Shown: positions 50,151 to 59,529 of the stretch, piece by piece
Numbering within the stretch: position 1 is the first letter of the stretch
Layout of the letters: each line of letters begins with the position of its first letter
NCBI GenBank assembly: GCA_963666535.1
Contig: OY762913.1
Span: 2,232,001-2,296,000, forward strand
DNA: 64,000 nucleotides
Direction: 5' to 3'
Source: G963666535 sp963666535
GTDB taxonomy: Bacteria; Bacillota; Clostridia; Oscillospirales; Oscillospiraceae
The notes under the pieces: model-generated
Databases searched by the model: none
What the model was told of the DNA's origin: nothing
What the model saw: only the letters and a program-made list of their open reading frames with translations
Program-made: the position numbers and the translations under genes

Positions 50151-51224
50151 ATGAAAAGAGTTCTTTGCCTAGCACTTGCCACCACAATGCTCCTCGCGCT
50201 ATGTGCTTGCGGCAGCACCTCTCCTAGCACCACTACCCCTGCCGCTGACAATTCTTCCACTGCGGAAGCTGACAACACTGTTTACAACCTGAAATGGGCG
50301 ACCACCGAAAGCGACGCGACCATCCGCTTTCAGCAGCTTGAGAAACCAGTTATGGACCTTATCACGGAGAAAACCAACGGACGCATTACCTTTGACGTTT
50401 ACTACAGCAGCTCCCTCGCCGGCAGTGCCGCTATCATCAAGGGTTGCCAAGACGGCATCTGTGATATGGGCGGCGACAACATCAACTCCTATCCCGGTGT
50501 TTTTCCCTATGCGGAGCTGATGAACATTCCTGGCGTTAATCTCGGCAACACATTTGAAGAGAAGTACGCCAACATCGCAGACTATTACGAAGCGTATGCT
50601 TTGCAGGAAGCTTATGACAACAATGTTTATCCGCTTTTCACCGCTCCCGCTCTGGACGTTATGCTGATGTCCAACTTCGAGGTTACCTCCACCGACAGCT
50701 ACAAGAACCAGACCATTTCCTGCAACGCTACCTACGCCGGCATGTTCAAGGATTTCGGCGCTGCCATCACCTGGGTTATTCCCCCCGAGACGTATGAGTC
50801 TCTCCACCTGAATGTGATCGATGCTTGCATCAACGGCGCAGGCCCCCTCTCCGCATTCAAGCTCTATGAAGTTCTTGACTATGCGTACTATATCCCCTTC
50901 TCAACGGTTGTCTCCTCCTATTATCTGAGCAAAAGCACCTACGATTCTCTCCCCAAGGATCTGCAGGCTATTCTGGATGAGATCCAGTTCAGTGACGATC
51001 TTCTCGCGATCAACACGACCTATGTTGACGCTATGATGGCCGATGTTATGGCCGACTGCACCGAGGGCAATAAAGAGTTCAAGTTCCTCGATCTGCCTGA
51101 TGATGTTGCCGCTGCGATGCAGAGCGCCTGCACTGGTCAAATTACGGAAAAGGTTGCCAGCATGAACTCTGCCGGCCTGGATGGTGACGGCGCCATGGCT
51201 GTTTTGGACTCTTTTTCAAAATAA
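50151..51224 (+). CDS. dctP: TRAP transporter substrate-binding protein (lipoprotein)
   Basis: A 357-residue extracytoplasmic receptor. The ATG at 50151 gives a lipoprotein signal with lipobox LCAC (lipid-bearing Cys probably Cys20). A Ser/Thr/Pro linker follows, then a DctP-family domain (YNLKWATTESD, FDVYYSSSLAGSAAIIKG). It captures an organic acid anion for the DctQ/DctM permease encoded next. Between two sulfatase genes it is the best candidate receptor for the sulfated substrate or its aglycone. The family normally binds carboxylates. Confidence 0.92.
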   Translation: MKRVLCLALATTMLLALCACGSTSPSTTTPAADNSSTAEADNTVYNLKWATTESDATIRFQQLEKPVMDLITEKTNGRITFDVYYSSSLAGSAAIIKGCQDGICDMGGDNINSYPGVFPYAELMNIPGVNLGNTFEEKYANIADYYEAYALQEAYDNNVYPLFTAPALDVMLMSNFEVTSTDSYKNQTISCNATYAGMFKDFGAAITWVIPPETYESLHLNVIDACINGAGPLSAFKLYEVLDYAYYIPFSTVVSSYYLSKSTYDSLPKDLQAILDEIQFSDDLLAINTTYVDAMMADVMADCTEGNKEFKFLDLPDDVAAAMQSACTGQITEKVASMNSAGLDGDGAMAVLDSFSK

Positions 51225-51244
51225 TAGAAACCATATTAACCTGC

Positions 51245-51271
51245 CGGGAGAGGGCATCATGCTCTCTCCCG
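51245..51271 (+). other. Intercistronic hairpin between dctP and dctQ
   Basis: CGGGAGAG pairs with CTCTCCCG with an inner GCAT/ATGC step, followed by a short T-run. Such hairpins commonly protect the dctP transcript or attenuate read-through, giving receptor in excess of permease. Confidence 0.5.
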
Positions 51272-51299
51272 ATCTCGTTTTTCACTGGAGGAATTCAAC

Positions 51300-51824
51300 T
51301 TGAATAAAATGACAGGGTTTGTTGATAAATCGACCCTATACCTCAGCAGAATTTCCACCGGAATTTTATGGATGATTGTTGTCCTGGTTATCGCCAATGT
51401 TGTTGGAAGAAAGGTCCTCAACGTTTCGATTTCCGGCATTATCGAGATCGTACAGTACGGCATGCTTACTGTCATGTCGCTTAGCATGGCAAGGACCACC
51501 TTTACTGGTGGTCATGTCAGCGTTACCATCATTACCGATAAGCTTCCGAAAGCAGTCAAATGTATCATTGAGTTCCTGGGCATGATGCTTTCTGCCACCC
51601 TGATTATTGCAGCTGCTTATATCTGCATCCAGTTTATTCCCAAAAGCATTGCATCCGGCCAGGTTACCGAGCACTACATGATTCCGCTTTATCTCATTTA
51701 CATCGTCATGACCTTTGGTCTGCTCTCTTCCGCATTGACATTTATCTTCAATGCATTCAACTCTGTTGTAACCACAATCACGACAAAGAATCAAAAAGGA
51801 ACGGAAGGAGGAACAGCGCAATGA
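51300..51824 (+). CDS. dctQ: TRAP transporter small permease DctQ
   Basis: A 174-residue, four-helix membrane subunit (NKMTGFVDKSTLYLSRIS at the start, then several hydrophobic segments). It begins with TTG at 51300, eight bases after GGAGG; an ATG three codons later is the alternative. Its stop overlaps the start of dctM by four bases (ATGA). Confidence 0.88.
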   Translation: MNKMTGFVDKSTLYLSRISTGILWMIVVLVIANVVGRKVLNVSISGIIEIVQYGMLTVMSLSMARTTFTGGHVSVTIITDKLPKAVKCIIEFLGMMLSATLIIAAAYICIQFIPKSIASGQVTEHYMIPLYLIYIVMTFGLLSSALTFIFNAFNSVVTTITTKNQKGTEGGTAQ

Positions 51825-53134
51825 TTTCTATGTCTACACTGGCAGCTATCATGCTTGCTGCATTTTTAATTCTGATCTTTCTTGGTGTTCCCATTTATGT
51901 TTGTATGATGGCCTGCGGCGTCGTAGGCTGCGCGATTGTTTTTCAGGACTTTACAGCAGCCAGCGCCTTCTTGAGCAGCGCCTTCCTCGATACCTTCACC
52001 AGCTACACCATTTCCGTTGCTCCCATGTTCATGCTTATGGGCGAGATTGCATCCGAATCGGGCATCGGTGGAAACTTGTTTATGTCCTGCAAAAAACTGC
52101 TTGGCCGCGTACCCGGCTCGCTGGCAAGCGCGGTGCAGGTCGCCTGTACCGTGTTTGGTGCCGTCTGCGGCTCCGCCGTTGCAACAAGCGGCCTGATGAG
52201 CCGTGTGGCAATCCCCGAAATGCAAAAGAATAAATATAAGGACGAGCTGGCAGTTGGTACCGTCGGCGCAGGCTCATCTATCTCTACACTCATCCCTCCC
52301 AGCCTTCCCCTTATCACCTATGGTGCATCCGTTCAGTGCTCCATCGGTCAGCTCTTTATGGGCGGCATTTTCGTCGGCATCACTCTGATGCTCCTGTTCA
52401 TCATCACCATCCAGATCTGGTGCGCACTTGATAAAACCGTTGCCCCGAAAGGCGAGAAGTACACCATTAAGGAAAAGCTGGTTGCCCTTAAGCAAGGCAA
52501 TCTCATTGAAGTACTTGTAGTCTTTGGCTTCTCCTTCGCCGGTATGTTCACCGGGTGGTTCACTCCCACGGAAGCCGGCGTTGTCGGCACCGTTCTGATG
52601 CTGCTTGTTGTCATCATCAACAGGCGATTCTCCTTCCAAATGCTTACCAAGGCTACCATGAACTCCCTTATGCTCGGTGGTATGATGTATTGCCTGCTGG
52701 CCGGCACCAATGTATTTGGGAAATTTTTTACCCTGACCGGTGTGTCTGGCCTCATAGGCGACTGGGTCACCGCCATGAACCTTTCCGGCTTCGGCTTTAT
52801 TATGATCCTCACCTTAATCTTCATGATCTGCGGCTGCTTTATGGATGCAATGGCCGTTGTTCTGGTTACCGCACCTCTGTTCCTGCCGATCCTGCACAGC
52901 TTTGGTTACAGCGATATCTGGTATGGCTGCTATGCCGTTATGGTCACTGGCCTCGGCGCTATCACTCCTCCGGTCGGAATGGGCGCCTATGTCATTTCCG
53001 GTATCACGAACATCAAATTGGAAACCTGTTTCAAGGGCTGCGTGCCGTTCATTATCTCCTTTATTGTTATGGCCCTTGTGATGGCCTTGTTTCCGGGCGT
53101 GGCTATGTGGTTACCCAATCAGCTTTACAGCTAA
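51821..53134 (+). CDS. dctM: TRAP transporter large permease DctM
   Basis: A 437-residue membrane protein with about 12 segments, the sodium-coupled transport subunit. Family features include LIFLGVPIYVCMM, AVATSGLMSRVAIPEMQK, the SSISTLIPPSLPLI region and ITPPVGMGAYVISGI near the C-terminus. It is cotranslated with dctQ. A terminator-like hairpin follows at 53195-53226. Confidence 0.93.
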   Translation: MISMSTLAAIMLAAFLILIFLGVPIYVCMMACGVVGCAIVFQDFTAASAFLSSAFLDTFTSYTISVAPMFMLMGEIASESGIGGNLFMSCKKLLGRVPGSLASAVQVACTVFGAVCGSAVATSGLMSRVAIPEMQKNKYKDELAVGTVGAGSSISTLIPPSLPLITYGASVQCSIGQLFMGGIFVGITLMLLFIITIQIWCALDKTVAPKGEKYTIKEKLVALKQGNLIEVLVVFGFSFAGMFTGWFTPTEAGVVGTVLMLLVVIINRRFSFQMLTKATMNSLMLGGMMYCLLAGTNVFGKFFTLTGVSGLIGDWVTAMNLSGFGFIMILTLIFMICGCFMDAMAVVLVTAPLFLPILHSFGYSDIWYGCYAVMVTGLGAITPPVGMGAYVISGITNIKLETCFKGCVPFIISFIVMALVMALFPGVAMWLPNQLYS

Positions 53135-53792
53135 GCGCCATAAAAAGGAACGGATGATTCGTTCGTTACCCCCCTCACAGTGATTTCCAAAAGTCTCCCC
53201 TTAGGCCTTACAACCATAAGGGGGAGCAATTCCTTTTCTCATACAGATGAAGCTTTTGTCCTATCATCAAAAGAAAAATTCTGCATATTATTCGAGATAA
53301 GCCCTATGCGTGGGTGCCGACAAACGCGGACCACAAAGACTTTTCTCCTTCAAATATTCTGGATCATGTTGCAGCATAAACCCAGTCAATGCCAAAGGTA
53401 TCCGGTCATCCACACTGCTCAATGGGGAGCGGGATTTACTGTGAATAAGCTCCAGCAGCGGTACCTTTTCTATGGACCCGCAGGCCTTCCCCAGGAAGAC
53501 CTGAACCCTGATAAGGTAATCTAAACCATTCTTTACGCAAGTCTCTTTGAGTAGCTCATTTCTTTTGTGGGCGGATGCCGCTGTTTCGTTTCTGAATGGG
53601 GTTAAAATCCTTGCTCTTTACAATGCCGTCCTGGAATAGTATGCCGGCAAAAGGGTAGGGTTTGGCCTGCCACCCTCCCTTTTGGTTGAGGGAAAGGCCG
53701 CATTCTACGAAAAAGCAACCGGAAATAAAGCCATTTCATTTTTGAAAAGCGCCTAATAAAAGATACAAAAAACCGAAAGGAGATTAAACTCT
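53135..53792 (+). other. Gene-free gap before sulfatase 2
   Basis: It holds the hairpin at 53195-53226 (CTCCCCTTA/TAAGGGGGAG, one bulge), likely the dctM terminator, and a nested hairpin at about 53664-53699. A minus-strand stretch near 53490-53310 is open for about 60 codons with a protein-like composition (LALTGFMLQHDPEYLKEK) but has no start or recognisable relatives; it may be a remnant. No strong promoter for sulfatase 2 was identified. Confidence 0.4.
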
Positions 53793-56066
53793 ATGGCTGA
53801 TCATCAGTTTAAGGGCGAGATCCGAACCAGCATTCTCGATTCTACTCCCTGGTGGCCCGAAAAAAAGCACGCACCCGAAGGTTCTCCCAATGTGCTTTAT
53901 ATACTTCTGGACGATACCGGCTATTCCCAGCTCGGCTGCTATGGTTCGCTGATCCCCACACCAAATATGGATGCGATGGCGCAGGATGGTATCCGTTTTA
54001 CGGATTTCAATGTCTGTGCTCTTTGCTCTCCCACCCGTGCCTGTTTGATGACTGGGTATAACAACCAGACCGTCGGCATGAGTTTCCTGTCTGCGCAGGA
54101 TATGGGCTATCCCAACCTGTCCGGCAATATTGATAAAAAGTATGGCTTCCTGCCCGAAGTACTGCGGGAAAATGGCTATGCCACCTTCTGTGTCGGCAAG
54201 TGGCATATAGCCAACGAATGCGAGATGACAGGAGCCGGCCCCTTTGACCGCTGGCCTCTGGGCCGTGGCTTTGATCGGTATTACGGCTTCCTGAACGGCG
54301 CCACCAACCAGTTTTATCCGGAGCTTGTTCAGGATAACTCCATGATTGATCCTCCTGCCCATCCCGACGAAGGCTATCATCTAAGTGCTGACCTCATTGA
54401 CCACGCCATTCAGTATATCGGAACTGAAAAGTCGGTCTATCCCGACAAACCTTTCTTCTGTTATCTGGCTCTTGGCGCGATGCATTCTCCCCATCAGGCC
54501 CCCATGGAGTATATCGATAAGTTCAAGGGCTGCTTTGACGAGGGCTATGAGGTTTACCGAGAAAAGGTATTTGCCCGCCAGAAGGAAATGGGGCTTATGC
54601 TTGACAATGCCGAGCTTACAGGAACAAACGATTGGGCAAGACCATGGGGTGAGCTGAATGAGTGGGAACGAAAGGTTTTTGCCCGCTACATGGAGGCCTT
54701 TGCCGGCTTCCTTCATTACACCGATGAGCAGGTCGGACGCCTGATTGACTTCCTGAAGCAGATTGGCCAGTATGATAATACTATGATCGTTTTCATGTCA
54801 GATAATGGCGCTGCTGCCGGAGGCGGAAAAAATGGCTGCCTGTCTGAACACTATCATATCCATACCGGCCATGAGCCCGACCTCGTCAATGAGGAAGAAT
54901 TTAAGCGCATCGGAACGCCCGAAAGCTGCAATCTTTATCCCACAGGCTGGGCCTGGGCAGGTAATACGCCGCATAAGCTCTATAAGCACTGGGTTCATAA
55001 CGGTGGCATTAAGGTCCCGTTCTCCATCACCTATCCCGACCGCATCAAGGATAAGGGCAGCTATCGCCGTCAGTTCCACTATGTGACTGACCTATGGCCC
55101 ACTGTACTGGAGGTCTGCGGCATCCCCATGCCCGAATATGTCAATGGCTATAAGCAAGAGCCGAGGCCCGGCGTCAGCATGGCTTATACCTTCGACCACC
55201 CCGATGAGCCAACTCATAAAAAAGTCCAGTATTTCGAGTTGTCTGGTAACCGCGGCATCTGGAAGGACGGCTGGAAGGCCGTGGCAGACCATGTGAATTC
55301 TCCCTCCTTCGATGCGGATCAATGGGAGCTCTACCATGTGGATGAGGATTTCTGCGAGGCCCATGACCTAGCAGCGGTTTATCCTGAAAAGCTGAAGGAA
55401 CTCATTGACCTGTGGTGGGTGGAAGCCCAAAAAAACGGCGTCTTCCCCATGCTGGAAAGCCATTTGTCAACCCGCAATGGCGTGCAGTATGGCTCCACTG
55501 TCAAGCTCCGTCCCGTGCTGCCTACCCAGCATTTTGCCTATTATGCCGGTATGGAGATCAATGCTCCCGTGCCCCGGCTTAAGAATAAGTCCTTCCGCCT
55601 CACTGCCAAGGTGGACTACCATACCGGAGATGAGGGAGTTCTGTTCGCCTGTGGCTTCAATATCGGCGGCTATGTCCTTTATGTGGAGGACGGCAAGCTG
55701 CGCTTCCATTATAATTTTGTTGACTCCCAATATATGAATGTGGAGACAAATGTCCCCCTGCCAGAGGGTAAGCATGTGTTTGGCTTTGCTTTTGACTTCA
55801 CGCAGCCCGGTCAAGGTTATGGTTCTATGATGATCGACGGCGTTCAGGCAAGCGAAAGAGTTGAGTTCTGCGATAGCAGCTTTATGGTGAAAAGCTGCAT
55901 CGGCGTTGGGCGCTATTCCGCCTCTGCCGTCAAGTATAGCCACCGCAGCACCAGAAATCATTTCGCCTATTCCGGAAAATATGAGCGGGTCGATTTTTAC
56001 ATCGGCACTCCCGAATCCTTTGAAGACCGGATAGACGCGCTCGAGCAGCACCGCCAGGACGAATAA
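53793..56066 (+). CDS. Cytoplasmic arylsulfatase 2
   Basis: A 757-residue paralogue of sulfatase 1, closely similar along its whole length. The formylglycine Cys is Cys78 in CALCSPTRACLMTG, and the metal site YILLDDTGYSQLG is conserved. The loop after SDNGAA differs (AGGGKNG against PCGGEYG), which may alter substrate choice. No signal peptide. AAAGGAG lies upstream of the ATG. It is followed by a decayed TauE copy, a LysR gene, the anSME and an intact TauE gene. Confidence 0.94.
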   Translation: MADHQFKGEIRTSILDSTPWWPEKKHAPEGSPNVLYILLDDTGYSQLGCYGSLIPTPNMDAMAQDGIRFTDFNVCALCSPTRACLMTGYNNQTVGMSFLSAQDMGYPNLSGNIDKKYGFLPEVLRENGYATFCVGKWHIANECEMTGAGPFDRWPLGRGFDRYYGFLNGATNQFYPELVQDNSMIDPPAHPDEGYHLSADLIDHAIQYIGTEKSVYPDKPFFCYLALGAMHSPHQAPMEYIDKFKGCFDEGYEVYREKVFARQKEMGLMLDNAELTGTNDWARPWGELNEWERKVFARYMEAFAGFLHYTDEQVGRLIDFLKQIGQYDNTMIVFMSDNGAAAGGGKNGCLSEHYHIHTGHEPDLVNEEEFKRIGTPESCNLYPTGWAWAGNTPHKLYKHWVHNGGIKVPFSITYPDRIKDKGSYRRQFHYVTDLWPTVLEVCGIPMPEYVNGYKQEPRPGVSMAYTFDHPDEPTHKKVQYFELSGNRGIWKDGWKAVADHVNSPSFDADQWELYHVDEDFCEAHDLAAVYPEKLKELIDLWWVEAQKNGVFPMLESHLSTRNGVQYGSTVKLRPVLPTQHFAYYAGMEINAPVPRLKNKSFRLTAKVDYHTGDEGVLFACGFNIGGYVLYVEDGKLRFHYNFVDSQYMNVETNVPLPEGKHVFGFAFDFTQPGQGYGSMMIDGVQASERVEFCDSSFMVKSCIGVGRYSASAVKYSHRSTRNHFAYSGKYERVDFYIGTPESFEDRIDALEQHRQDE

Positions 56067-56103
56067 AATTTTTTGGCTGCAAAAAAAGAAGCACGGCTTT
56101 ACC

Positions 56104-56370
56104 ATGTCTGTTATAATGTTTTTAACTTCTCTTCTGACCTCCTCCGTCGGCGCTGGTGGCGGTGAGCTGGGTGAGCTTTCTCTGGGGATGCACCATCATG
56201 GCGATGACCATCTCTTCCTTCATCCACACCAGGAATAACGACGTGGAGCTCACAATCAAAACCACGACTCCCCTGCAGTTGGTGCAGTAGCGGGTGGTCT
56301 GGTCGGCAAGTGGCTGTTTTAGCTGGTGAAGGCCTCCTTCCCCAATGGCAAAATTCGGATTTCCTGTGCA
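56104..56370 (+). pseudogene. TauE/SafE-like exporter remnant
   Basis: Three fragments in different frames match the N-terminal third of the intact TauE at 58696: first TSSVGAGGG, then VSWVSFLWGCTIMAMTIS and FIHTRNNDVELTIKTTTP, then GAVAGGLVGKWLF. Aligned motifs in the intact protein are VSTVSFCSGCTVLGMSL and LGGLVGKFLF. Frameshifts and an internal deletion separate the pieces and a stop interrupts the last one. It occupies the space between sulfatase 2 and LysR 2. Confidence 0.8.
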
Positions 56371-56405
56371 GGGCAAACTATTATTTCATCAAAGGACTTA
56401 TTTAT

Positions 56406-57341
56406 ATGAATAGCATTACCGATATCAACAATATTTCCATGCTGCAGATCGAGGTGTTTCTCCGCGTGGCCGACTGCGGCAGCATGTCCGAGAGCGCAAA
56501 AAAGCTGTTTATCAGCCAGAGTGCCGCGACCCGTTGGATTCAGAAACTGGAAGCCAGCATGAATGTGACGCTATTTGTCCGCACGAGCCGCGGTATGACG
56601 CTGACGCCAGAGGGAAAGCGCCTTTACGGTCAGATCAAGCCACCCTACACCAAGCTGAATGCCGTACTGTTCAGCTCACGGCAGGTGGCTAGTGACAGTG
56701 GAAAGGTCGTCCACCTTGCCTGTCTGGATGTGAACGAGGTCTTTGATGTGATGTCCCCGCTGATTACTCAGTATGAAAATCTCTATCCCGATAACAATGT
56801 CAATGTCCAGATGCGCATCTATGCCAAGCTCCGCGAAGGTATGCTCTCCGGCAAATATGACTGCGCTTTTACTTATTCCGTCTCCGCAAAAGAACTCCCC
56901 GGTATGGAGTTCCGCTCCTATAAGAAGATGGGCACCTATTTCGCCGTCTCATCCAAGTCTCCGGCTATTGAAAATGACCACCTGAATTATGCCGCACTGT
57001 CCCATGCTTATCTGTATATTCAGCCGAACAACAAATTTGATGTGATCGGCAACCGTGATATCAGCATCTGCCGCGACCATGGCTTCACTCCTGTGGGCAT
57101 CCAGTATGTCTATGGGGAGCAGAGTGTGGCAGCGCTTGTGCGCGACAGCACCGGTTTTTCCATTGTGGGCCCCGCCTTCGGTGCACAGTTCGGCGATGAC
57201 ATCCGTCTGTTCAAGGTGGAAAATACGATTGCGGAGGAACAGTATATCGGCGTGATCTGGCGCCCTGACGACTGCACACCGGAGACGAGAAAATTTGTGG
57301 AGTCCATTCCCTATATTGATGCCGTAAGAACGGACGAATAA
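56406..57341 (+). CDS. LysR-family transcriptional regulator (2)
   Basis: A 311-residue LysR protein. Winged-helix region ISMLQIEVFLRVADCGSMSE and LFISQSAATRWIQKLE. Strongly similar to LysR 1 across both domains (CAFTYSVSAKELPGMEFR against CIFTYSVSAKGLAGIETR), so it is the regulator of a duplicated sulfatase module. The ATG at 56406 is chosen because AAAGGA lies at suitable distance and similarity to LysR 1 starts there. It is codirectional with sulfatase 2, unlike LysR 1. Confidence 0.92.
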   Translation: MNSITDINNISMLQIEVFLRVADCGSMSESAKKLFISQSAATRWIQKLEASMNVTLFVRTSRGMTLTPEGKRLYGQIKPPYTKLNAVLFSSRQVASDSGKVVHLACLDVNEVFDVMSPLITQYENLYPDNNVNVQMRIYAKLREGMLSGKYDCAFTYSVSAKELPGMEFRSYKKMGTYFAVSSKSPAIENDHLNYAALSHAYLYIQPNNKFDVIGNRDISICRDHGFTPVGIQYVYGEQSVAALVRDSTGFSIVGPAFGAQFGDDIRLFKVENTIAEEQYIGVIWRPDDCTPETRKFVESIPYIDAVRTDE

Positions 57342-57345
57342 TTAG

Positions 57346-57500
57346 CTTGTCAAAAAAACGAAGTTACTTGAATGGAAACACAGCCCGCTGCCGTGCACTT
57401 GCTGTCCGTTTACAGCGGCCGATTCACACATTTGCGGGCTGAGAAATGTAATTGCTGCGTACGTGCCGCAGCGTGAAACACTGCTAGGCTTTTTGACAAG
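57346..57500 (+). promoter_or_regulatory. Nested inverted-repeat structure in the leader of the anSME gene (candidate structured RNA)
   Basis: Four helices are visible. An outer perfect 11-base-pair helix CTTGTCAAAAA (57346-57356) with TTTTTGACAAG (57490-57500) closes a loop holding two arms. Arm one is CAGCCCGC/GCGGGCTG (57381-57388, 57434-57441), with an inner GCTGT/ACAGC pair. Arm two is GCTGCG/CGCAGC (57454-57459, 57467-57472). The anSME start codon follows 40 bases later. The multi-arm closed form resembles a riboswitch or attenuator, but it matches no class I recognise. Confidence 0.45.
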
Positions 57501-57540
57501 TCTGGCAAAACATATTTCTGACCGGTAGGAGTTGGGGAAC

Positions 57541-58665
57541 ATGAAAGCTGTCAGCGTGCTCATCAAGCCCGTTTCGGGCAGTTGCAATATCAAATGTGAA
57601 TACTGTTTTTATCTGGACGAGGCCAGTTATCGGGATACCCCGAATTTCGGCAGAATGAGTCTGGAAACGCTGGAGGCCATCGTCAGCAAGGTCTTTGCCT
57701 GTGCGGAGCAAAGTGCGTCTTTCGCCTTCCAGGGCGGCGAACCAACCCTGCGTGGCCTTGACTTCTACCGGACTTTTGTGGAACTGCAGAAGAAGTACAA
57801 CATCAGGAATATTTCAGTCACCAACTGCCTGCAGACCAACGGCCTTGTGATTGACGATGCGTGGGCGGATTTTCTCCACAAAAACGACTTTCTGGTGGGT
57901 CTTTCGCTGGATGGTCCGAAGGAAATCCACGACCGTTTCCGCCGCTATCACGGGGGACGCGGCACCTATTCCGATGTGATGAAGACGGCCCGCATCCTGC
58001 GCAAGCATGATGTCACCTTCAACATTCTGTTCACGGTGACCTCAGAGTCGGCAAAGGAACCCGGCAAGCTCTATTCCTTTTTCCGCAAAAATGGATTTGA
58101 CTATCTCCAGTTCATGCCCTGCATCGATCCCTATTACGGCACACGCGGCTCCGACCCCTTTTCCCTGCGCCCGCAGGAGTTTCTATTTTTCCTAACCCGC
58201 TTTTTTGACCGCTGGAGCGCCGAGGTGCTGTCCGGTGCCAGCGTCAGCGTCCGTTATTTTGACAATCTTTGCTGCGTCGCCGCCGGTCTGCCAGCCGAGG
58301 CCTGCTCCATGCGCGGCACCTGCTCCTGCCAGTTCATCTTTGAGGCAGACGGCTCCTGCTATCCCTGTGACTTTTATGTGACCGAACAGTGGAAAGCCGG
58401 AAACATTCACGACAGCAGTCTTGAGGAACTGTTTGCCTCCCACCGCTGTCAGGAATTTTTGTCGACCGGCAATCGGCTCAGTCCCGACTGCCAGAACTGC
58501 AAATGGCTCCGCGTCTGCCGCGGCGGCTGCCGGCGTGACCGGGAAGATTTGGACTATAAAAATTATTACTGCCGTGCCTACGGCAGCTTTCTTGACGCGG
58601 AGTGGCCAAAAATCCGTCAGGTATCTGCCTATCTGCTCAGCAGGAGTCGCCAGGCGGTTCAGTAA
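57541..58665 (+). CDS. Anaerobic sulfatase-maturating enzyme (anSME), radical SAM/SPASM
   Basis: A 374-residue enzyme that oxidises the active-site Cys of type I sulfatases to formylglycine without oxygen. The radical SAM motif is CNIKCEYCFYLDE (about residue 16), followed by the GGEP motif in FAFQGGEPTLRG. The C-terminal SPASM region (about 240-350) carries the cysteines for two extra 4Fe-4S clusters (CSMRGTCSCQFIF, SCYPCDFYV, CQNCKWLRVCRGGC, YYCRAY). The ATG at 57541 has AGGAG upstream; a TTG nine bases earlier is less likely. It is the sole intact copy and would serve all three sulfatases in the window. Confidence 0.95.
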   Translation: MKAVSVLIKPVSGSCNIKCEYCFYLDEASYRDTPNFGRMSLETLEAIVSKVFACAEQSASFAFQGGEPTLRGLDFYRTFVELQKKYNIRNISVTNCLQTNGLVIDDAWADFLHKNDFLVGLSLDGPKEIHDRFRRYHGGRGTYSDVMKTARILRKHDVTFNILFTVTSESAKEPGKLYSFFRKNGFDYLQFMPCIDPYYGTRGSDPFSLRPQEFLFFLTRFFDRWSAEVLSGASVSVRYFDNLCCVAAGLPAEACSMRGTCSCQFIFEADGSCYPCDFYVTEQWKAGNIHDSSLEELFASHRCQEFLSTGNRLSPDCQNCKWLRVCRGGCRRDREDLDYKNYYCRAYGSFLDAEWPKIRQVSAYLLSRSRQAVQ

Positions 58666-58695
58666 GAAAGCATATCTTCATCGGAGGTCAAATAA

Positions 58696-59481
58696 ATGCA
58701 AATCATCTTGTTTATAATCTGTCTTTGTGCATCCAGCGTGGGCACCATTGTCGGTGCCGGCGGCGGCGTGATCATCAAACCCTTGCTGGATCTTCTCGGT
58801 CTTCTACCGGTATCCACCGTCAGCTTCTGTAGTGGCTGCACCGTGTTGGGCATGTCGCTCTGCTCCCTGATCCGCACACGCAAAAGTGATGTGAAACTGG
58901 AATTCCGCACAAGTACCCCGCTGGCCATCGGCGCAGTGTTGGGTGGTCTGGTAGGCAAATTTCTGTTTGAACTGGTACGCAACGGCTTCGGCAGTGAAAG
59001 CACGCTGGGCGCAATTCAGGCCGTGCTTCTTTTAACCACCGAATTCGGCGTGTTTCTCTATGTCTGCAACAAAGACAAACTGCCCTCCAAGCATGTGACC
59101 GGTAACCTCCCACCCATCATCATCGGCATGTGCTTGGGCATCCTCTCCTCTTTTCTGGGAATTGGCGGAGGCACCAGCAATGTGGCCGTCCTATTTTTCT
59201 TTTTTTCTATGGACGCCAAAACCGCTGCCAAAAACTCTATTTATGTCATCGTCTTTTCACAGATTGCCAGCATCATTACCGCGATAGTCACCAACTCCGT
59301 CCCCGCCTTTGAGATGGTGGATCTCCTGTTTATGGTTGCCGGCGGCATCGGAGGCGCACTTTTGGGTAGCGCCATCTCCAAACGCATCAATAACAAGGGC
59401 GTGGAAAAAGTGATGAAAATTGTTCTGCTACTTATGACTGCAATAAACCTTTATAACGTGCTCCAATTCACTGTGCTTTGA
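58696..59481 (+). CDS. TauE/SafE-family sulfite/sulfate exporter-like permease
   Basis: A 261-residue membrane protein with eight hydrophobic segments in two inverted halves. Family motifs are GTIVGAGGGVIIKPLLDLLG in the first half and SSFLGIGGGTSNVAVLFF in the second. GGAGG precedes the ATG, 30 bases after the anSME stop, so they are probably cotranscribed. Inferred role: removal of the sulfate released by the cytoplasmic sulfatases. The family also moves sulfite and organosulfonates. Confidence 0.9.
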   Translation: MQIILFIICLCASSVGTIVGAGGGVIIKPLLDLLGLLPVSTVSFCSGCTVLGMSLCSLIRTRKSDVKLEFRTSTPLAIGAVLGGLVGKFLFELVRNGFGSESTLGAIQAVLLLTTEFGVFLYVCNKDKLPSKHVTGNLPPIIIGMCLGILSSFLGIGGGTSNVAVLFFFFSMDAKTAAKNSIYVIVFSQIASIITAIVTNSVPAFEMVDLLFMVAGGIGGALLGSAISKRINNKGVEKVMKIVLLLMTAINLYNVLQFTVL

Positions 59482-59529
59482 TCCACAGCTTCTTTCCCAA
59501 AAAAATACTTGAAATAGGCGGGGAACGCC

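Noticed and set aside
56310..56405. N-terminal extension of LysR 2
   Set aside because: The extra residues come from the TauE remnant region; LysR similarity begins at the ATG at 56406.
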